From the NCBI GenBank assembly GCA_036245805.1, contig BTRK01000006.1, forward strand, positions 56,475,257 to 56,539,256: a stretch of 64,000 nt of DNA, given 5' to 3'. Source of the DNA: Pristionchus mayeri. Lineage: Eukaryota > Nematoda > Chromadorea > Rhabditida > Neodiplogasteridae. A model generated the notes under the pieces. The model saw nothing but the letters and a program-made list of their open reading frames with translations, was not told where the DNA came from and ran no database searches. A program made the position numbers and the translations under genes. Positions 50,291 to 62,900 of the stretch are shown in pieces. The stretch's first letter is position 1. The number at the start of each line of letters is the position of its first letter.

Positions 50291-53200
50291 TTTTAAAGCG
50301 TCGTCTAGTGCTCGTTTTTCACAACGTGATAGACTTTCTGGATGCATGCAAGACGTATTCATTAAAATGAAGCTACATTCTCTAAGGCCAAATGTTAAGC
50401 ACGGTCTTTTCATCATCTCTCCTTTTTACTGAGTCCATATCAGCGAACTTGTCTCTCCGATAAATTTTTGAAAGCGTCGTCTAGTGCTCGTTGTTCACAA
50501 AGTGATCGTCTTTCTCGATGCGTGCAAGACCGATTCATTAAAATGAAGCTACATTCTCTAAGGCCAAATGTTAAGCACGGTCTGTTTATCATCTTTCCTT
50601 TTTACTGGGTCCATATCAGCGAACTTGTCTCTCCGATAAATTTTTGAAAGCGTCGTCTAGTGCTCGTTGTTCACAAAGTGATAGTCTTTGTGGATGCATG
50701 CAAGACGTATTCATTAAAATGAAGCTACATTCTGTAAGGCCAAATGTTAAGCACGGTCTGTTTATCATCTCTCCTTTTTACTGAGTCCATATCAGCGAAC
50801 TTGGCTCTCCGATAAATTTTTTAAAGCGTCGTCTAGTGCTCGTTTTTCACAACGTGATAGACTTTCTGGATGCATGCAAGACGTATTCATTAAAATGAAG
50901 CTACATTCTCTAAGGCCAAATGTTAAGCACGGTCTTTTCATCATCTCTCCTTTTTACTGGGTCCATATCAGCGAACTTGTCTCTCCGATAAATTTTTGAA
51001 AGTGTCGTCTAGTGCTCGTTTTTCACAAAGTGATAGTCTTTTGTGGATGCATGCAAGACGTATTCATTAAAATGAAGCTACATTCTCTAAGGCCAAATGT
51101 TAAGCACGGTCTGTTCATCATCTCGACTTTTTATTGGGTCCGTATCAGCGAACTTGTCTCTCCGATAAATTTTTGAAAGCGTCGCTAGTGCTGGTTTTTC
51201 GCAAAATGATCGTCTTTCTGGATGCATGCAAGACGTATTCATTGAAATTAAGCTGCATTCTCTAAGGCCAAATGTTAAGCACGGTCTGTTCATCATCTCG
51301 ACTTTTTATTGGGTCCATATCAGCGAACTTGGCTCTCCGATAAATTTTTTAAAGCGTCGTCTAGTGCTCGTTTTTCACAACGTGATAGACTTTCTGGATG
51401 CATGCAAGACGTATTCATTAAAATGAAGCTACATTCTCTAAGGCCAAATGTTAAGCACGGTCTTTTCATCATCTCTCCTTTTTACTGAGTCCATATCAGC
51501 GAACTTGTCTCTCCGATAAATTTTTGAAAGCGTCGTCTAGTGCTCGTTGTTCACAAAGTGATCGTCTTTCTCGATGCGTGCAAGACCGATTCTTTGAAAT
51601 GGAGCTACATTCTGTAAGGCCAAATATTAAGCACGGTCATGTCATCATCTCTAATTTTTACTGGGTCCATATCAGCGAACTTGTCTCTCCGATAAATTTT
51701 TGAAAGCGTCGTCTAGTGCTCGTTGTTCACAAAGTGATAGTCTTTCTGGATGCATGGAAGACGTATTCATTAAAATGAAGCTACATTCTCTAAGGCCAAA
51801 TGTTAAGCACGGTCTGTTTATCATCTCTCCTTTTTACTGAGTCCATATCAGCGAACTTGGCTCTCCGATAAATTTTTTAAAGCGTCGTCTAGTGCTCGTT
51901 TTTCACAACGTGATAGACTTTCTGGATGCATGCAAGACGTATTCATTAAAATGAAGCTACATTCTCTAAGGCCAAATGTTAAGCACGGTCTTTTCATCAT
52001 CTCTCCTTTTTACTGGGTCCATATCAGCGAACTTGTCTCTCCGATAAATTTTTGAAAGTGTCGTCTAGTGCTCGTTTTTCACAAAGTGATAGTCTTTCTG
52101 GATGCATACAAGACGTATTCATTAAAATGAAGCTACATTCTCTAAGGCCAAATGTTAAGCACGGTCTGTTCATCATCTCGACTTTTTATTGGGTCCGTAT
52201 CAGCGAACTTGTCTCTCCGATAAATTTTTGAAAGCGTCGCTAGTGCTGGTTTTTCGCAAAATGATCGTCTTTCTGGATGCATGCAAGACGTATTCATTGA
52301 AATTAAGCTGCATTCTCTAAGGCCAAATGTTAAGCACGGTCTGTTCATCATCTCGACTTTTTATTGGGTCCGTATCAGCGAACTTGGCTCTTCAATAATT
52401 TTTTGAATGCGTCGCTAGTGCTGGTTTTTCGCAAAGTGATCGCTATCTGGATGCATGCAAGATGTATTCATTGAAATTAAGCTGCATTCTCTACGGGGAA
52501 ATGTTAAGCACGGTCTGCTCATCATCTCGACTTTTTACTGGGTCCGTATCAGCGAACTTGGCTCTCCGATAAATTTTTGAAAGCGTCGCTAGTTCTGGTT
52601 TTTCATAAAATGATCGTCTTTCTGGATGCATGCAAGACGTATTCATTAAAATGAAGCTACATTCTCTAAGGCCAAATGTTAAGCACGGTCTGTTTATCAT
52701 CTTTCCTTTTTACTGGGTCCATATCAGCGAACTTGTCTCTCCGATAAATTTTTGAAAGTGTCGTCTAGTGCTCGTTTTTCACAAAGTGATAGTCTTTTGT
52801 GGATGCATGCAAGACGTATTCATTAAAATGAAGCTACATTCTGTAAGGCCAAATGTTAAGCACGGTCATGTCATCATCTCTAATTTTTACTGGGTCCATA
52901 TCAGCGAACTTGTCTCTCCGCTAAATTTTTGAAAGCGTCGTCTAGTGCTCGTTTTTCACAAAGTGATAGTCTTTCTGGATGCATGCAAGACGTATTCATT
53001 AAAATGAAGCTACATTCTCTAAGGCCAAATGTTAAGCACGGTCTGTTCATCATCCCTCCTTTTTACTGAGTCCATATCAGCGAACTTGTCTCTCCGATAA
53101 ATTTTTGAAAGCGTCGTCTAGTGCTCGTTGTTCACAAAGTGATCGTCTTTCTCGATGCGTGCAAGACGTATTCATTAAAATGAAGCTACATTCTCTAAGG

Positions 53201-56200
53201 CCAAATGTTAAGCACGGTCTGTTCATCATCTCTCCTTTTTACTGAGTCCATATCAGCGAACTTGGCTCTCCGATAAATTTTTGAAAGCGTCGTCTAGTGC
53301 TCGTTGTTCACAAAGTGATCGTCTTTCTCGATGCGTGCAAGACGTATTCATTAAAATGAAGCTACATTCTCTAAGGCCAAATGTTAAGCACGGTCTTTTC
53401 ATCATCTCTCCTTTTTACTGGGTCCATATCAGCGAACTTGTCTCTCCGATAAATTTTTGAAAGTGTCGTCTAGTGCTCGTTTTTCACAAAGTGATAGTCT
53501 TTTGTGGATGCATGCAAGACGTATTCATTAAAATGAAGCTACATTCTCTAAGGCCAAATGTTAAGCACGGTCTGTTCATCATCTCGACTTTTTATTGGGT
53601 CCGTATCAGCGAACTTGTCTCTCCGATAAATTTTTGAAAGCGTCGCTAGTGCTGGTTTTTCGCAAAATGATCGTCTTTCTGGATGCATGCAAGACGTATT
53701 CATTGAAATTAAGCTGCATTCTCTAAGGCCAAATGTTAAGCACGGTCTGTTCATCATCTCGACTTTTTATTGGGTCCATATCAGCGAACTTGGCTCTCCG
53801 ATAAATTTTTTAAAGCGTCGTCTAGTGCTCGTTTTTCACAAGGTGATAGACTTTCTGGATGCATGCAAGACGTATTCATTAAAATGAAGCTACATTCTCT
53901 AAGGCCAAATGTTAAGCACGGTCTTTTCATCATCTCTCCTTTTTACTGAGTCCATATCAGCGAACTTGTCTCTCCGATAAATTTTTGAAAGCGTCGTCTA
54001 GTGCTCGTTGTTCACAAAGTGATCGTCTTTCTCGATGCGTGCAAGACCGATTCATTAAAATGAAGCTACATTCTCTAAGGCCAAATGTTAAGCACGGTCT
54101 GTTTATCATCTTTCCTTTTTACTGGGTCCATATCAGCGAACTTGTCTCTCCGATAAATTTTTGAAAGCGTCGTCTAGTGCTCGTTGTTCACAAAGTGATA
54201 GTCTTTGTGGATGCATGCAAGACGTATTCATTAAAATGAAGCTACATTCTGTAAGGCCAAATGTTAAGCACGGTCTGTTTATCATCTCTCCTTTTTACTG
54301 AGTCCATATCAGCGAACTTGGCTCTCCGATAAATTTTTTAAAGCGTCGTCTAGTGCTCGTTTTTCACAACGTGATAGACTTTCTGGATGCATGCAAGACG
54401 TATTCATTAAAATGAAGCTACATTCTCTAAGGCCAAATGTTAAGCACGGTCTTTTCATCATCTCTCCTTTTTACTGGGTCCATATCAGCGAACTTGTCTC
54501 TCCGATAAATTTTTGAAAGTGTCGTCTAGTGCTCGTTTTTCACAAAGTGATAGTCTTTTGTGGATGCATGCAAGACGTATTCATTAAAATGAAGCTACAT
54601 TCTCTAAGGCCAAATGTTAAGCACGGTCTGTTCATCATCTCGACTTTTTATTGGGTCCGTATCAGCGAACTTGTCTCTCCGATAAATTTTTGAAAGCGTC
54701 GCTAGTGCTGGTTTTTCGCAAAATGATCGTCTTTCTGGATGCATGCAAGACGTATTCATTGAAATTAAGCTGCATTCTCTAAGGCCAAATGTTAAGCACG
54801 GTCTGTTCATCATCTCGACTTTTTATTGGGTCCATATCAGCGAACTTGGCTCTCCGATAAATTTTTTAAAGCGTCGTCTAGTGCTCGTTTTTCACAACGT
54901 GATAGACTTTCTGGATGCATGCAAGACGTATTCATTAAAATGAAGCTACATTCTCTAAGGCCAAATGTTAAGCACGGTCTTTTCATCATCTCTCCTTTTT
55001 ACTGAGTCCATATCAGCGAACTTGTCTCTCCGATAAATTTTTGAAAGCGTCGTCTAGTGCTCGTTGTTCACAAAGTGATCGTCTTTCTCGATGCGTGCAA
55101 GACCGATTCTTTGAAATGGAGCTACATTCTGTAAGGCCAAATATTAAGCACGGTCATGTCATCATCTCTAATTTTTACTGGGTCCATATCAGCGAACTTG
55201 TCTCTCCGATAAATTTTTGAAAGCGTCGTCTAGTGCTCGTTGTTCACAAAGTGATAGTCTTTCTGGATGCATGGAAGACGTATTCATTAAAATGAAGCTA
55301 CATTCTCTAAGGCCAAATGTTAAGCACGGTCTGTTTATCATCTCTCCTTTTTACTGAGTCCATATCAGCGAACTTGGCTCTCCGATAAATTTTTTAAAGC
55401 GTCGTCTAGTGCTCGTTTTTCACAACGTGATAGACTTTCTGGATGCATGCAAGACGTATTCATTAAAATGAAGCTACATTCTCTAAGGCCAAATGTTAAG
55501 CACGGTCTTTTCATCATCTCTCCTTTTTACTGGGTCCATATCAGCGAACTTGTCTCTCCGATAAATTTTTGAAAGTGTCGTCTAGTGCTCGTTTTTCACA
55601 AAGTGATAGTCTTTCTGGATGCATACAAGACGTATTCATTAAAATGAAGCTACATTCTCTAAGGCCAAATGTTAAGCACGGTCTGTTCATCATCTCGACT
55701 TTTTATTGGGTCCGTATCAGCGAACTTGTCTCTCCGATAAATTTTTGAAAGCGTCGCTAGTGCTGGTTTTTCGCAAAATGATCGTCTTTCTGGATGCATG
55801 CAAGACGTATTCATTGAAATTAAGCTGCATTCTCTAAGGCCAAATGTTAAGCACGGTCTGTTCATCATCTCGACTTTTTATTGGGTCCGTATCAGCGAAC
55901 TTGGCTCTTCAATAATTTTTTGAATGCGTCGCTAGTGCTGGTTTTTCGCAAAGTGATCGCTATCTGGATGCATGCAAGATGTATTCATTGAAATTAAGCT
56001 GCATTCTCTACGGGGAAATGTTAAGCACGGTCTGCTCATCATCTCGACTTTTTACTGGGTCCGTATCAGCGAACTTGGCTCTCCGATAAATTTTTGAAAG
56101 CGTCGCTAGTTCTGGTTTTTCATAAAATGATCGTCTTTCTGGATGCATGCAAGACGTATTCATTAAAATGAAGCTACATTCTCTAAGGCCAAATGTTAAG

Positions 56201-56748
56201 CACGGTCTGTTTATCATCTTTCCTTTTTACTGGGTCCATATCAGCGAACTTGTCTCTCCGATAAATTTTTGAAAGTGTCGTCTAGTGCTCGTTTTTCACA
56301 AAGTGATAGTCTTTTGTGGATGCATGCAAGACGTATTCATTAAAATGAAGCTACATTCTGTAAGGCCAAATGTTAAGCACGGTCATGTCATCATCTCTAA
56401 TTTTTACTGGGTCCATATCAGCGAACTTGTCTCTCCGCTAAATTTTTGAAAGCGTCGTCTAGTGCTCGTTTTTCACAAAGTGATAGTCTTTCTGGATGCA
56501 TGCAAGACGTATTCATTAAAATGAAGCTACATTCTCTAAGGCCAAATGTTAAGCACGGTCTGTTCATCATCCCTCCTTTTTACTGAGTCCATATCAGCGA
56601 ACTTGTCTCTCCGATAAATTTTTGAAAGCGTCGTCTAGTGCTCGTTGTTCACAAAGTGATCGTCTTTCTCGATGCGTGCAAGACGTATTCATTAAAATGA
56701 AGCTACATTCTCTAAGGCCAAATGTTAAGCACGGTCTGTTCATCATCC
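50290..56748. repeat. Family B long duplication, 3,517-bp offset
   Basis: About 2.9 kb at 50,290-53,230 reappears at 53,807-56,748, displaced by 3,517 bp (20 monomers less 3 bases). Markers with this offset include the hybrid CGATTCATTAAAATG (50,531 and 54,048), GGCTCTTCAAT (52,386 and 55,903), and the GTAAGGCCAAATATTAAG change. Smaller steps of 1,055 and 1,406 bp are nested inside. One visible difference is CACAACGTG versus CACAAGGTG near 53,840. The match ends where CATCATCTCTCC (53,230) faces CATCATCCCTCC (56,748). Confidence 0.8.
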
Positions 56749-58500
56749 CTCCTTTTTACTGAGTCCATATCAGCGAACTTGTCTCTCCGATAAATTTTTG
56801 AAAGCGTCGTCTAGTGCTCGTTGTTCACAAAGTGATCGTCTTTCTCGATGCGTGCAAGACCGATTCTTTGAAATGGAGCTACATTCTGTAAGGCCAAATG
56901 TTAAGCACGGTCATGTCATCATCTCTAATTTTTACTGGGTCCATATCAGCGAACTTGTCTCTCCGATAAATTTTTGAAAGCGTCGTCTAGTGCTCGTTGT
57001 TCACAAAGTGATAGTCTTTCTGGATGCATGGAAGACGTATTCATTAAAATGAAGCTACATTCTCTAAGGCCAAATGTTAAGCACGGTCTGTTTATCATCT
57101 CTCCTTTTTACTGAGTCCATATCAGCGAACTTGGCTCTCCGATAAATTTTTTAAAGCGTCGTCTAGTGCTCGTTTTTCACAACGTGATAGACTTTCTGGA
57201 TGCATGCAAGACGTATTCATTAAAATGAAGCTACATTCTCTAAGGCCAAATGTTAAGCACGGTCTTTTCATCATCTCTCCTTTTTACTGGGTCCATATCA
57301 GCGAACTTGTCTCTCCGATAAATTTTTGAAAGTGTCGTCTAGTGCTCGTTTTTCACAAAGTGATAGTCTTTCTGGATGCATACAAGACGTATTCATTAAA
57401 ATGAAGCTACATTCTCTAAGGCCAAATGTTAAGCACGGTCTGTTCATCATCTCGACTTTTTATTGGGTCCGTATCAGCGAACTTGTCTCTCCGATAAATT
57501 TTTGAAAGCGTCGCTAGTGCTGGTTTTTCGCAAAATGATCGTCTTTCTGGATGCATGCAAGACGTATTCATTGAAATTAAGCTGCATTCTCTAAGGCCAA
57601 ATGTTAAGCACGGTCTGTTCATCATCTCGACTTTTTATTGGGTCCGTATCAGCGAACTTGGCTCTTCAATAATTTTTTGAATGCGTCGCTAGTGCTGGTT
57701 TTTCGCAAAGTGATCGCTATCTGGATGCATGTAAGATGTATTCATTGAAATTAAGCTGCATTCTCTACGGGGAAATGTTAAGCACGGTCTGCTCATCATC
57801 TCGACTTTTTACTGGGTCCGTATCAGCGAACTTGGCTCTCCGATAAATTTTTGAAAGCGTCGCTAGTTCTGGTTTTTCATAAAATGATCGTCTTTCTGGA
57901 TGCATGCAAGACGTATTCATTAAAATGAAGCTACATTCTCTAAGGCCAAATGTTAAGCACGGTCTGTTTATCATCTTTCCTTTTTACTGGGTCCATATCA
58001 GCGAACTTGTCTCTCCGATAAATTTTTGAAAGTGTCGTCTAGTGCTCGTTTTTCACAAAGTGATAGTCTTTTGTGGATGCATGCAAGACGTATTCATTAA
58101 AATGAAGCTACATTCTGTAAGGCCAAATGTTAAGCACGGTCATGTCATCATCTCTAATTTTTACTGGGTCCATATCAGCGAACTTGTCTCTCCGCTAAAT
58201 TTTTGAAAGCGTCGTCTAGTGCTCGTTTTTCACAAAGTGATAGTCTTTCTGGATGCATGCAAGACGTATTCATTAAAATGAAGCTACATTCTCTAAGGCC
58301 AAATGTTAAGCACGGTCTGTTCATCATCCCTCCTTTTTACTGAGTCCATATCAGCGAACTTGTCTCTCCGATAAATTTTTGAAAGCGTCGTCTAGTGCTC
58401 GTTGTTCACAAAGTGATCGTCTTTCTCGATGCGTGCAAGACGTATTCATTAAAATGAAGCTACATTCTCTAAGGCCAAATGTTAAGCACGGTCTGTTCAT
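56748..58500. repeat. Family B, further copy of the B3-B4 block
   Basis: The B4 marker at 57,660 lies 1,757 bp (10 monomers less 3 bases) after the one at 55,903, and the flanking GCATACAAG, ACGGGG, TTTTGTGGATG and CCGCTAAATTT variants keep their order. This is the last B4 cluster in the window. One private change is ATGTAAGATG near 57,730. Confidence 0.8.
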
Positions 58501-58501
58501 C

Positions 58502-59400
58502 ATCCCTCCTTTTTACTGAGTCCATATCAGCGAACTTGTCTCTCCGATAAATTTTTGAAAGCGTCGTCTAGTGCTCGTTGTTCACAAAGTGATCGTCTTT
58601 CTCGATGCGTGCAAGACCGATTCTTTGAAATGGAGCTACATTCTGTAAGGCCAAATGTTAAGCACGGTCATGTCATCATCTCTAATTTTTACTGAGTCCA
58701 TATCAGCGAACTTGTCTCTCCGATAAATTTTTGAAAGCGTCGTCTAGTGCTCGTTGTTCACAAAGTGATCGTCTTTCTCGATGCGTGCAAGACGTATTCA
58801 TTAAAATGAAGCTACATTCTCTAAGGCCAAATGTTAAGCACGGTCTGTTCATCATCCCTCCTTTTTACTGAGTCCATATCAGCGAACTTGTCTCTCCGAT
58901 AAATTTTTGAAAGCGTCGTCTAGTGCTCGTTGTTCACAAAGTGATCGTCTTTCTCGATGCGTGCAAGACCGATTCTTTGAAATGGAGCTACATTCTGTAA
59001 GGCCAAATGTTAAGCACGGTCATGTCATCATCTCTAATTTTTACTGAGTCCATATCAGCGAACTTGTCTCTCCGATAAATTTTTGAAAGCGTCGTCTAGT
59101 GCTCGTTGTTCACAAAGTGATCGTCTTTCTCGATGCGTGCAAGACGTATTCATTAAAATGAAGCTACATTCTCTAAGGCCAAATGTTAAGCACGGTCTGT
59201 TCATCATCCCTCCTTTTTACTGAGTCCATATCAGCGAACTTGTCTCTCCGATAAATTTTTGAAAGCGTCGTCTAGTGCTCGTTGTTCACAAAGTGATCGT
59301 CTTTCTCGATGCGTGCAAGACCGATTCTTTGAAATGGAGCTACATTCTGTAAGGCCAAATGTTAAGCACGGTCATGTCATCATCTCTAATTTTTACTGGG
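58502..59400. repeat. Family B dimeric HOR, 352 bp
   Basis: Two and a half copies of an exact 352-bp dimer. CATCATCCCTCC recurs at 58,502, 58,854 and 59,206, and GCAAGACCGATTC at 58,611, 58,963 and 59,315. One unit of the dimer is B2; the other joins the B2-like GTTGTTCAC and TCGATGCGTGC half to the B1 half CGTATTCATTAAAATG. The alternation ends near 59,396, where ACTGGGTCC replaces ACTGAGTCC. Confidence 0.85.
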
Positions 59401-59979
59401 TCCATATCAGCGAACTTGTCTCTCCGATAAATTTTTGAAAGCGTCGTCTAGTGCTCGTTGTTCACAAAGTGATAGTCTTTCTGGATGCATGGAAGACGTA
59501 TTCATTAAAATGAAGCTACATTCTCTAAGGCCAAATGTTAAGCACGGTCTGTTTATCATCTCTCCTTTTTACTGAGTCCATATCAGCGAACTTGGCTCTC
59601 CGATAAATTTTTTAAAGCGTCGTCTAGTGCTCGTTTTTCACAACGTGATAGACTTTCTGGATGCATGCAAGACGTATTCATTAAAATGAAGCTACATTCT
59701 CTAAGGCCAAATGTTAAGCACGGTCTTTTCATCATCTCTCCTTTTTACTGGGTCCATATCAGCGAACTTGTCTCTCCGATAAATTTTTTAAAGCGTCGTC
59801 TAGTGCTCGTTTTTCACAACGTGATAGACTTTCTGGATGCATGCAAGACGTATTCATTAAAATGAAGCTACATTCTCTAAGGCCAAATGTTAAGCACGGT
59901 CTGTTTATCATCTCTCCTTTTTACTGGGTCCATATCAGCGAACTTGTCTCTCCGATAAATTTTTGAAAGCGTCGTCTAG

Positions 59980-62900
59980 TGCTCGTTTTTCACAAAGTGA
60001 TCGTCTTTCTCGATGCGTGCAAGACCGATTCTTTGAAATGGAGCTACATTCTGTAAGGCCAAATGTTAAGCACGGTCATGTCATCATCTCTAATTTTTAC
60101 TGGGTCCATATCAGCGAACTTGTCTCTCCGATAAATTTTTGAAAGCGTCGTCTAGTGCTCGTTGTTCACAAAGTGATAGTCTTTCTGGATGCATGGAAGA
60201 CGTATTCATTAAAATGAAGCTACATTCTCTAAGGCCAAATGTTAAGCACGGTCTGTTTATCATCTCTCCTTTTTACTGAGTCCATATCAGCGAACTTGGC
60301 TCTCCGATAAATTTTTTAAAGCGTCGTCTAGTGCTCGTTTTTCACAACGTGATAGACTTTCTGGATGCATGCAAGACGTATTCATTAAAATGAAGCTACA
60401 TTCTCTAAGGCCAAATGTTAAGCACGGTCTTTTCATCATCTCTCCTTTTTACTGGGTCCATATCAGCGAACTTGTCTCTCCGATAAATTTTTGAATGCGT
60501 CGTCTAGTGCTCGTTTTTCACAAAGTTATAGTCTTTCTGGATGCATGGAAGACGTATTCATTAAAATGAAGCTACATTCTCTAAGGCCTAATGTTAAGCA
60601 CGGTCTGTTTATCATCTCTCCTTTTTACTGGGTCCCTATCAGCGAACTTGTCTCTCCGATAAATTTTTTAAAGCGTCGTCTAGTGCTCGTTTTTCACAAC
60701 GTGATAGACTTTCTGGATGCATGCAAGACGTATTCATTAAAATGAAGCTACATTCTCTAAGGCCAAATGTTAAGCACGGTCTTTTCATCATCTCTCCTTT
60801 TTACTGGGTCCATATCAGCGAACTTGTCTCTCCGATAAATTTTTGAAAGCGTCGTCTAGTGCTCGTTTTTCACAAAGTGATCGTCTTTCTCGATGCGTGC
60901 AAGACCGATTCTTTGAAATGGAGCTACATTCTGTAAGGCCAAATGTTAAGCACGGTCATGTCATCATCTCTAATTTTTACTGGGTCCATATCAGCGAACT
61001 TGTCTCTCCGATAAATTTTTGAAAGCGTCGTCTAGTGCTCGTTGTTCACAAAGTGATAGTCTTTCTGGATGCATGGAAGACGTATTCATTAAAATGAAGC
61101 TACATTCTCTAAGGCCAAATGTTAAGCACGGTCTGTTTATCATCTCTCCTTTTTACTGAGTCCATATCAGCGAACTTGGCTCTCCGATAAATTTTTTAAA
61201 GCGTCGTCTAGTGCTCGTTTTTCACAACGTGATAGACTTTCTGGATGCATGCAAGACGTATTCATTAAAATGAAGCTACATTCTCTAAGGCCAAATGTTA
61301 AGCACGGTCTTTTCATCATCTCTCCTTTTTACTGGGTCCATATCAGCGAACTTGTCTCTCCGATAAATTTTTGAAAGCGTCGTCTAGTGCTCGTTTTTCA
61401 CAAAGTGATCGTCTTTCTCGATGCGTGCAAGACCGATTCTTTGAAATGGAGTTACATTCTGTAAGGCCAAATGTTAAGCACGGTCATGTCATCATCTCTA
61501 ATTTTTACTGGGTCCATATCAGCGAACTTGTCTCTCCGATAAATTTTTGAAAGCGTCGTCTAGTGCTCGTTGTTCACAAAGTGATAGTCTTTCTGGATGC
61601 ATGGAAGACGTATTCATTAAAATGAAGCTACATTCTCTAAGGCCAAATGTTAAGCACGGTCTGTTTATCATCTCTCCTTTTTACTGAGTCCATATCAGCG
61701 AACTTGGCTCTCCGATAAATTTTTTAAAGCGTCGTCTAGTGCTCGTTTTTCACAACGTGATAGACTTTCTGGATGCATGCAAGACGTATTCATTAAAATG
61801 AAGCTACATTCTCTAAGGCCAAATGTTAAGCACGGTCTTTTCATCATCTCTCCTTTTTACTGGGTCCATATCAGCGAACTTGTCTCTCCGATAAATTTTT
61901 GAAAGCGTCGTCTAGTGCTCGTTTTTCACAAAGTTATAGTCTTTCTGGATGCATGGAAGACGTATTCATTAAAATGAAGCTACATTCTCTAAGGCCAAAT
62001 GTTAAGCACGGTCTGTTTATCATCTCTCCTTTTTACTGGGTCCCTATCAGCGAACTTGTCTCTCCGATAAATTTTTTAAAGCGTCGTCTAGTGCTCGTTT
62101 TTCACAACGTGATAGACTTTCTGGATGCATGGAAGACGTATTCATTAAAATGAAGCTACATTCTCTAAGGCCAAATGTTAAGCACGGTCTGTTTATCATC
62201 TCTCCTTTTTACTGAATCCATATCAGCGAACTTGGCTCTCCGATAAATTTTTTAAAGCGTGGTCTAGTGCTCGTTTTTCACAACGTGATAGACTTTCTGG
62301 ATGCATGCAAGACGTATTCATTAAAATGAAGCTACATTCTCTAAGGCCAAATGTTAAGCACGGTCTTTTCATCATCTCTCCTTTTTACTGGGTCCATATC
62401 AGCGAACTTGTCTCTCCGATAAATTTTTGAATGCGTCGTCTAGTGCTCGTTTTTCACAAAGTTATAGTCTTTCTGGATGCATGGAAGACGTATTCATTAA
62501 AATGAAGCTACATTCTCTAAGGCCTAATGTTAAGCACGGTCTGTTTATCATCTCTCCTTTTTACTGGGTCCCTATCAGCGAACTTGTCTCTCCGATAAAT
62601 TTTTTAAAGCGTCGTCTAGTGCTCGTTTTTCACAACGTGATAGACTTTCTGGATGCATGCAAGACGTATTCATTAAAATGAAGCTACATTCTCTAAGGCC
62701 AAATGTTAAGCACGGTCTTTTCATCATCTCTCCTTTTTACTGGGTCCATATCAGCGAACTTGTCTCTCCGATAAATTTTTGAAAGCGTCGTCTAGTGCTC
62801 GTTTTTCACAAAGTGATCGTCTTTCTCGATGCGTGCAAGACCGATTCTTTGAAATGGAGCTACATTCTGTAAGGCCAAATGTTAAGCACGGTCATGTCAT

